From: Larix kaempferi
Taxonomy: Eukaryota; Streptophyta; Pinopsida; Pinales; Pinaceae
Assembly: GCA_027924585.1 (NCBI GenBank)
Contig: BSBM01000763.1
Coordinates: 285,001-349,000, forward strand
Reading direction: 5' to 3'
Length of the DNA: 64,000 nt
How positions within the stretch are numbered: position 1 is the first letter of the stretch; the number at the start of each line of letters is the position of its first letter. Of the stretch, positions 56,911 to 64,000 are shown in pieces. The notes under the pieces are model-generated. The model ran no database searches. It worked only from the letters and a program-made list of their open reading frames with translations, and was not told where the DNA came from. Made by a program: the position numbers and the translations under genes.

Positions 56911-58906
56911 TGTTATCCCTCCAGGAGTCTTCCTAGGTTGCACTCAAAAATTCCTGGTAACTTCAACTTATCTTGAAGGATGGGGTATATTTGGATCAAG
57001 TTGGACAACTGAGATTGAAACTCACATACTCAAAACATACCTGGACACATTTCAGGAAGACAAGGCTTTTAGCCACTGATGTTCAGGAAGTTTATAAAAT
57101 ATAGATAGAAGAATTCTTATCGTGCTAGCGGACTCATACATACAGCACATACATATAAATGGCTAATCACAATAAGCAAAGGGCAGTTGATATCCATTTC
57201 TCAATGCGAAGATAGCATTACAACTATCTGGCATAGACAAATGAAAACTCAAGAAATAGACATTTCACTGCAAGTATAAAAGATATAAGAATGAAACTAA
57301 ACACACATATGGAAAAAGAAGCTTATATAAATGATATGTAACCAGAAGTCTGACAATACAAATTTAAGCAAAGTTCCTCCAAAATTGAACCCTCTTTCTC
57401 TCAAGATCTAGGATTTTATAGCCTTTACAACACCTTCCCCCAGCTCCTAGGAAGCTGGATTCGAAATCCTAAAGACAGAAGATGAAAACCGTTTTTTAAC
57501 AAACTAGGAAAAATCAGTTTTTAACTTTGGCAAAACTGCTGAAAAATGGGGCTTAGAGATGGATTTGATCCTCACAATATGTGACACATGTAGGAAAAAT
57601 GAGAGAGGTTATTGTTCTAAGACATGTTAGGAAGAAAAACCTCTGAGCGTTTTGCAGAATGATTCTCCAGTCGCTCAAAATCATCATTTGAAAATGATGA
57701 CTCTGCCCACTAAAACGCCATTAATTGCCGAAACTGCTGAGAAATGGGGCTCAGAGATGGGTTCAACTCTCCAAATCTATGACACCTGTGTATAAACAAA
57801 AATAGGTTATTGTCCACTAACTTGTTTTTAGAAAAAATATCCCTCGGATTATTGAAATTCACTTTAATTTACCCAAGACCTTCATTTCAAAAACATGTGT
57901 TAAACAGGCAGATTCTGGGATCTCTCTGAACATTGGGGCTCAGTGATGGATTCGATTCTCTCAATATGAAACATTTGTAGGAAAACGGAGAGACGTTATT
58001 GTTATATGACATGTCAGGAACAAAAATCTCCAATAATTTTTCAAAATGATTCTCCAATTGCTCAGAATCATCATTTGAAGATGATGACTTTTCACAGTAA
58101 AAACACCAATTTTGCAGTAAAAACTTCTCGCCTCCATCTTAATAGTTTTCAGGTTTTCGACAGTTGTAGCAAACTTTGACAAGATCAACAGCCTTCAAGG
58201 TGATGATAAGGCGTTTAAACTCTTCTTTGGACAACTGGATAGTGTCTTGACCAAAAAAAAGAAAATCCATTTGATCTTTTCCCTTCTTTGTCTCCTCGAA
58301 GCTGAAACAGAAAGATGATACATATGCCTTTAATTATTATCTTTAAATAAAAACAATATTCTTGCCATTTGGAAGCAAAAAATGGTGATCTGGGATAAAA
58401 TAATGCCTCTCTTCCCTGTTCTGCACTTTCGGTGTCTAAAGAGCCAAAATTCTTAACCTGTAAGCTGCCAAAAGTTCTGCTTTCGATGGCTAATGAACAA
58501 TTGAAATGTCCGCCTAAGCTACCGAAAGCTCTTCTTGAAAAATAGCTTTCGGAATCTTTCGGTGGCTAATAAACACCATCGTATTCGCCCAAGCCACCGA
58601 AAACTACCCCCTGACTCATGCTGTATGTCCTTTCACTTTTGGTAGCTAGGAGAGCGTCGAAAATTTTGTTTAAGCTGCCGAAAGCAGGGCTTTCGGGAGC
58701 TTAGGGACTGTCTTAAATAAGTGCTTAGCTACCGAAACCTGTCTTTTGAAATTTTTGAAATGAAAACTCAATCTAATGCTTTTCAAACTTTATTACATGC
58801 ATAAAGATATAAAAAATGAGCCTTAAGAAATTTAGAAATGAATTTTCAAATGACCTCCTATCATCTAAAATTGATCAACTCGACAAAATTATTTGGGGAG
58901 ATAACA
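56911..58906 (-). repeat. 5' LTR (1996 bp)
   Basis: Collinear with 52762-54738, including the three 195-bp subrepeats (near 57534, 57730 and 57925) and the GCTTTCGG hairpins. The small length difference comes from short indels. Confidence 0.88.
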
Positions 58907-60157
58907 ATTCTAATGGCATCTTATAACTACAAGTCAACCATAAAAGAAGAGTACTTCCCAAGATAAGGTCTTAATGGATACACCAATAACGGTATGGAAG
59001 ACAACGTATACATCTCACTATATGCTTAAAACTTACACCTCGATTAAAATCTACTATTCATTAATTAGAGTCTGTTATTACTTTTCCAAACAACAGGTGT
59101 CAAGGAGATGAGTTGTCCCTTAGTGAGAATACGGGTTTGACTTCTAGGGAAGAGTTGTCTATTCTTGAACAGGGACTAGTAGTTGTCATAGTACTGGTCC
59201 CACACAGCCACCATATATTGACATAAAGACACCTTCATAAATTAAACATACATATTCCATATTAGGTGCAGTAAATATTTAAATTATGTCCAAAAATTGC
59301 CCATTAACTAACTGGGCCAATAGGTGTCAATAAATAATCTTATATGAAAAACAATACAAAACATCTTGTCCCAACTAAGTACAGATCTGCTCAGGGATCC
59401 AAAAGTACATGAACAACTAAATAACCCAGCTCATTTTTGCCACCTACTGCAAGGTACCTATCAAAGGAGGACCCACGAATATCTATTGGAGCCTAAATAT
59501 CCCAGCATTCATTAAAACCTGTTCAAACATTCATTAAAACCTGTTCAAGCAACAAAAAGGATAGTGTCAGCCATAACTGCAAGATTGTTCAACATTGCAA
59601 CCCACTGTATTCAATAAATGACACCTACCCATTAAATGCACCCATTAAACAGATGGAAGCACAAGGATCATGAAACAGATGAAGGCACATGGATCCACAA
59701 TGACGAGCTCCCAGCCATTGGATCACTTTTAAATAAATACACAACACACATTGAAATTTGAGATATTGCAATCCATGTGCAACCTTCTTACCAATCCAAT
59801 TCAATAGCAAACAACTATAAATGAACCACAACCCTTACTGAAGTTGCATTTCATAAATTCAACCTGCAGAGTGTGTGCACAGTTGCATTTTAGAAATTTG
59901 AATAGCAGAGTGTGTGCAAAGTGGAGGCATACCATCAGAAGTGTGTGCACAGTAGATTCAGGTTACTATTTATGTTATTTATATTTATGTTTATGTTATT
60001 TCCAGTTATGTTATTCATATTTCTGTTATAATTAGCTTCCAGTTTCCTTCTATATAACCAGCTTCCCTTGTAATGTTATTTCCATTTCTGTTTTAATCAA
60101 CTTCCAGTTTCTTCTACATAATCAGCCTCCCTTCTAAATGTGCAGGTTGTTGCAGGC
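58907..60157. other. Upstream region of the pogo-like element, no gene
   Basis: No coding sequence is recognised in the first kilobase. Near the transposase gene there are short duplications: GCAGAGTGTGTGCA at 59868 and 59908 with a related copy at 59941. A roughly 64-base pair sharing CTTCCAGTTTC and AACCAGCTTCCC-like text lies at 60030-60075 and 60090-60135. A TTGTTGCAG splice-acceptor-like site lies just before the ATG at 60158. No terminal inverted repeat was identified. Confidence 0.5.
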
Positions 60158-62877
60158 ATGGCAAGATTCAACAGTGCAAGGAGAACAAGTCGTCGACTGA
60201 GCAAGGTGCCTAGCTACACTACACCTCATCGGACGAGGAGAGGGTCGATCATTAAAATGCCAACAATGCTCCCATCAATGTTGTTGAGAATGACAATGTG
60301 GTGGAAGAGGACACTGTTGTCCCACCATAAACCACACAGCCATTTCCAACCACATTTCAAGGAACAAGTTCAGTCACCAAAATCAGTGCAATAAGAGGCT
60401 GGACAAAAGAAGACATGCTAGCTGCTATTGATGATATAGAGTTCAATGGATATTCCATTCATGCTACTGCTAAAAACCATGGAGTTTCTACCGCTTCAGT
60501 ACATTATTGGATAAATGGGCTCACACATACAAAGCGCAGAGGGCTTGTTACAGTTATGAGTGAAGAGGAGGAGGCCGAGGTGGTTCAGTGGTGTAAGGAG
60601 ATGGCTGAAATGGGACATGGGCTAGAGCTGATACAGCTAAAATCCATAGTAGCTCAAATCTGTCAAGGCAGGCCAAACCCCTTCAAATATGGGTTTCCTA
60701 GTAAGTCATGGTGGTTTGGGTTTAAAAAAAGGCATCCAGACCTTATGTTGCATATAGTTGAGGGCCTAGATAGAGACATGGCTCTAAATCTACGGCCTGC
60801 AATTCTGACTAAGTTCTATGCCACCCTTTCTAGTGCATATGAGAAACATAGGTATGCTCTAGACCATATATGGAACTGTGATGAAACAGGTTTACAGGAA
60901 AGAAGGAATTGTGGCATGCGTGTAATTTCCAAGAGAGGGAGTCGTAATGTGCCAAAGATTTTGCCTAGGAGCAGGGAGTGGATCACTATTCTATGTTGTG
61001 TCATTGCAATTGGTGCTTCAATCCCTGGATTTTATCTATTTAAAGGTAAAACTCAACTCAAAAACTATATACAGAATTGTGAACCAAGTGCATGCATGGA
61101 AGCACATCCCCATGCTTGGATGACCAAAAAACTCTTTTTGAATTGGATTACTCACTTTGCTGCATCTATACCAGGCGGTGTCTCACCTGTAAATAGACAC
61201 CTGCTAGTTTTAGATGGTCATGGAAGCCACATTGTTGTGCAACCAATCGAAGAGGCTAACAATTTGGGCATTGCCCTGTTGACACTACCTGCTCATACCA
61301 CTCACAGATTGCAACCCCTATATGTCAGTGTGTTCGGGCCTTTCAAGAACTATTTTAGGGGTGAGCGAGCTTCGTGGATGGTAAATTATCCAGGGGTGGA
61401 GGTAAAAAGGTTTTAGCTAGCCGAGCTTGCAATTAAAGCCTTTAAAATGGCTCTCACACCTTTGAATATCAAGGCTGGTTTTAAGAGGACTAGAATATGG
61501 CCACTGAATTCTGAGGCTCTCATGCATGATACTAGTTGTAGCCAGGCATTTGATCTGAATGGTCAGGAAGAAGGGGATGTGCAAGCACATGTTGATGGCA
61601 AAGAAGATGTGGAGGTAGAGGAGGACATTGTTGCTACTGACAATATGATATCCCTCTCTCAAGGAGGACCATACTATTGTGATGAAGAAGAACAGGTAAG
61701 TGAAACACAATATAACAATGAACTAATTGATAGTAACATGGAGGTTGTTACACCAACTAAGACAGTTGCAACTTTTGCTTCTGATCATGTCATTGAAAAC
61801 GTTGATCATGCACTAGGAAGCAACAATGGAGAATTGACTTTGCCAAGCCAGGTTACCCCACCATCATGGCTGGCAGAATCCATGATGAATTTGGACAAAA
61901 ATATTGTCTCAAGGACCAATGAAGAAAGCATGAACATGCCTTCACAGCCAAGAAAATTGGAAGATGAAATTGTTCATTATTTTGTGGACAATGGAAACCT
62001 AGAAGAAGATAGTGTCCACAATGAGGTTCCAGCTGAAGAGGACAATATGGTTTAGATAGAGCAGCAGAACATTGACCCAAATATTGAAAGGCAAGTGTCA
62101 AGCAAGGAGCAGCAAGTGTCAAAGAAGGGCCAGTTGCTTGGTCGGTTCCTAAATCTACCAGTCGAGAGAGTGTCAGCAAAAAGAAGGCAAGCAACAACAG
62201 ACAATCTTCATCTATGCTTAAGTTCATAGTTACTCACCTCAGAGGACTATATAAAACTATTGGTTGAGTCTGAGCATAGGAAACTTGAAATCCAGGATTT
62301 AAAGCAGAAAAAGAGGGACTTAGCTAAAGAAAAGAAGGCTGCAGCAGAACTTCGAGCACAGGAAAGGCTTGAAAGAGAGAAAGAAAGACAAGAAAAGGCT
62401 CATAAAAAACAAATGGCAAGGTAGGAAAAGGAATTGAGAAAGGATCAACAATTGCTTCAAAAAGAACAAGGGGTGGCAGAAAGTTCTTCCATTGATGCAA
62501 ACATAGTGGAGGGGAGTAGGATGATGCCAAACACATTGGAACATCTTGCAGATAATACTCCATGTTTCCAAGAACTCCTAAACATCCAAGTGCCCTGCTA
62601 TCAACAAGTGCGCATGCCCACTTTATTCCCTCCTACCAGTGTAGGTGTCAGAGATATGTATGATTATCGGGGGGCTCAACCTAATGCAGGGGTTAGTAGC
62701 ACAAGTGTGCACTGTGGCTACTCAATTCCTCCATGGCTACAAGAAGCAAATTGGATATCATATGGAGGCAACCAGCCACAACCTAATCAACCATTGTTAG
62801 GTATGCCAATCAACCTGACTCAAGAAGGAAACTCAACAATATTGGGTAGTGAAGATCTTGGAGGACATCAACCATAG
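60158..62877 (+). pseudogene. Pogo/Tigger-like (Tc1/mariner) transposase, disabled
   Basis: The protein would cut and paste its own element using a DDE/D domain. A basic start (ATG 60158) is separated from the main frame by a frameshift near 60250 and a TAA at 60328. From RGWTKEDM (60397) the frame then runs to 62877. Numbering from the Met at 60415, an HTH (psq-type) covers about residues 1-40. A CENP-B-type DNA-binding region covers about 50-120 (PSKSWWFGFKKRHPDL) and the catalytic domain about 145-335. Catalytic Asp156 (WNCDETG) and Asp267 (LDGHGSH) are present, but the third is Tyr303 (QPLYVSVFGPFK instead of PLDV). Internal TAG stops fall at codons 334, 547, 605 and 670. The C-terminal half has an acidic linker and a Lys/Glu coiled coil. 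Confidence 0.88.
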
Positions 62878-63180
62878 GAGTGTCATATAGGGGTGCCAAA
62901 GTTTTTTTTGTGACCACATTGTAATGTGGATTTTGTAATCACTAGGTCTAACTACTGCAACATGGCCATTTTGTATACAATCCTAGACCATTTTGGGTAC
63001 AATCCTAGGTCATATCATTCCCTGATGTTTGTGGCATTGTAATCAGGGGTTTATCATAAGGTTTAATATACAATTTCATCATTTCAACAACAAGTTGTAA
63101 TGTTCTCTGATTAAACATTTCATTAACATTTTTTAGGGTTTATGAATTTAGTTTGTTGTTAGTTTATGTTGCAACCATAG
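62878..63180 (+). other. 3' flank of the pogo-like gene
   Basis: This AT-rich sequence follows the final stop. Near 62970-63005 a short CATTTTG(T/G)(A/G)TACAATCCTAG text is repeated twice. No gene. Confidence 0.5.
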
Positions 63181-63540
63181 TTTGGGCTGAATTATTGAAG
63201 GTTCTATGGTTTATGTTGCAGTAGGGTCTATGGCTTATGTTGTAGTAGTTTGGGATGAATTATTGAAGGTTCTATGGTTTATGCTGCAGTAGGGTCTATG
63301 GTTTATGTTTCAGTAGTTTGGGCTGAATTATTGAATGTTCTATGGTTTATGATGCAGTAGGGTCTATGGTTTATGTTGCAGTAGTTTGGGCTGAATTATT
63401 GAAGGTTCTATGGTTTATGCTGCAGTAGGGTCTATGGTTTATGTTGCAGCAGGGTCGATGGTTTATTGAAGGTTAATAGTGTGGGTTGAAATATTGAAGG
63501 TTCTATGGTTTATGTTGCAGTAGGTTCTATGGTTTACAAC
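63181..63540 (+). repeat. 68-bp minisatellite
   Basis: Units starting TTTGGGCTGAATTATTGAA begin at 63181, 63249, 63317 and 63385, an exact 68-base step. A further diverged copy lies near 63481. Inside each unit GGTCTATGGTTTATGTTGCAG occurs twice in variant form, so the unit is itself a duplication of about 25 bases. Confidence 0.92.
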
Positions 63541-64000
63541 TCTTGACCCCTATATTCCTTAAAGTAGCAGTTAGGAATGGGGTTGAAACATTTCTTAGGT
63601 GTGATACCCATCCATGCAATGCTAACTAATTGGGAACATGCCCATATTTCTCTCCTATTATTAATAATGCTTCTATAAGGAATGTTCCATGGAGGGCTCT
63701 CATGCATGACTTATTACACCTTAATACAGTATCATACTAATCAACATAACATGCCTAAATTAGATCTAGTGTATGTACATTCCTATAAACAAATTCAATA
63801 TCCTTCTGAAGGCTAGAACAACAGACAACAGTAATCAAGCCAACAAACTGTTTAATAAAACCATGTGTATATAAATGCCCATAATGCAGCAACTAATTTA
63901 ACTGCTTCTATTTTGCCCATAATGCAAGTTATTGGCCCATAATGCAAGCAATGGCCTGATAAGATGGAGTAGATCACTTGATGTTAATAGTTTAAAGTAA
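63541..64000. other. No gene seen
   Basis: AT-rich sequence. The text GCCCATAATGCA recurs near 63879, 63913 and 63932, a short local repeat. Nothing else is recognised. Confidence 0.5.

Larger units (their letters stand above)
52762..58906 (-). mobile_element. Non-autonomous LTR retrotransposon with about 2-kb LTRs (6145 bp)
   Basis: LTRs 52762-54738 and 56911-58906 both start TGTTATCCCTC and end GATAACA, so their tips are inverted repeats. Flanks AATCT and ATTCT look like a target duplication with one change. On the minus strand the site TGGCGCCGTTGCCGAGGA (56890-56907), 3 bases inside the right LTR, matches the 3' end of Asp tRNA with one mismatch. This primer type is typical of Athila/Tat-type Ty3-gypsy elements. 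The 2.2-kb interior encodes one acidic protein and no pol. By eye the first 290 LTR bases differ at roughly 5 percent. Confidence 0.88.

Noticed and set aside
1-64000. CRISPR array or bacterial operon content
   Set aside because: Repeats are satellites, minisatellites and LTRs without unique spacers of constant length. Splice sites and plant retroelements show this is nuclear plant DNA.

Overview
The window looks like nuclear DNA from a seed plant with a large, transposon-filled genome. The plant assignment rests on several things. There is a decayed copy of the plant NO VEIN (NOV) gene. LTR elements have primer sites matching initiator-Met and Asp tRNAs. There is a plant-type CACTA terminus, a pogo-like transposase of the plant type, and arrays containing TTTAGGG-like telomeric variants. 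A gymnosperm is my guess from the spacing and age of the elements; the sequence does not prove it. I found no intact host gene, no tRNA or rRNA gene and no CRISPR array. Most open frames are chance readings of repeats or pieces of transposon proteins.

Layout, left to right. Positions 850-1877 hold the first part of a DNA-transposase-like protein, cut off by a satellite with a unit of about 359 bp (1877-3026). A NOV pseudogene fragment (3027-4030) sits between that satellite and a second, related satellite (4031-6548) whose units flip orientation near 5120. Two GAT-rich minisatellite blocks with telomere-like spacers follow (6549-8015 and 9355-10574). A decayed multi-exon minus-strand gene (gene A, 11520-16015) has a readable promoter with a TATA box and three CACGTG G-boxes. 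Next come a worn LTR-retroelement tail (about 16540-19210), AT-rich duplicated DNA, a CACTA end (to 23042) and a T-rich minisatellite (25375-25990).

From 26128 to 33664 there is a second transposase-like gene on the plus strand, facing a second multi-exon minus-strand gene (gene B). The first transposase fragment and gene A face each other in the same way. I therefore propose that both pairs are copies of one two-gene DNA transposon family. This is the best candidate here for something not yet described. The transposase relationship is clear by eye; the gene A to gene B relationship is weaker.

The right half holds three full-length LTR elements that lack recognisable gag or pol. They are at 35931-44206 (1774-bp LTRs, perfect GAGCC target duplication), 46194-51660 (190-bp LTRs, minus strand, long unrecognised ORF) and 52762-58906 (about 2-kb LTRs, Asp-tRNA primer site, minus strand, 341-residue acidic ORF). 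They are presumably mobilised by proteins from other elements. The first may sit in an intron of an unrecognised host gene. The window ends with a pogo/Tigger-like transposase (60158-62877) that keeps one frame for 820 codons, interrupted by four internal TAG codons and with its third catalytic Asp changed to Tyr.

TAG is the commonest premature stop in several unrelated decayed genes. That is what C-to-T change at methylated CAG (a CHG site) would give, and it suggests long-term silencing of the region. All statements come from reading the sequence by eye; no alignment or database search was run.
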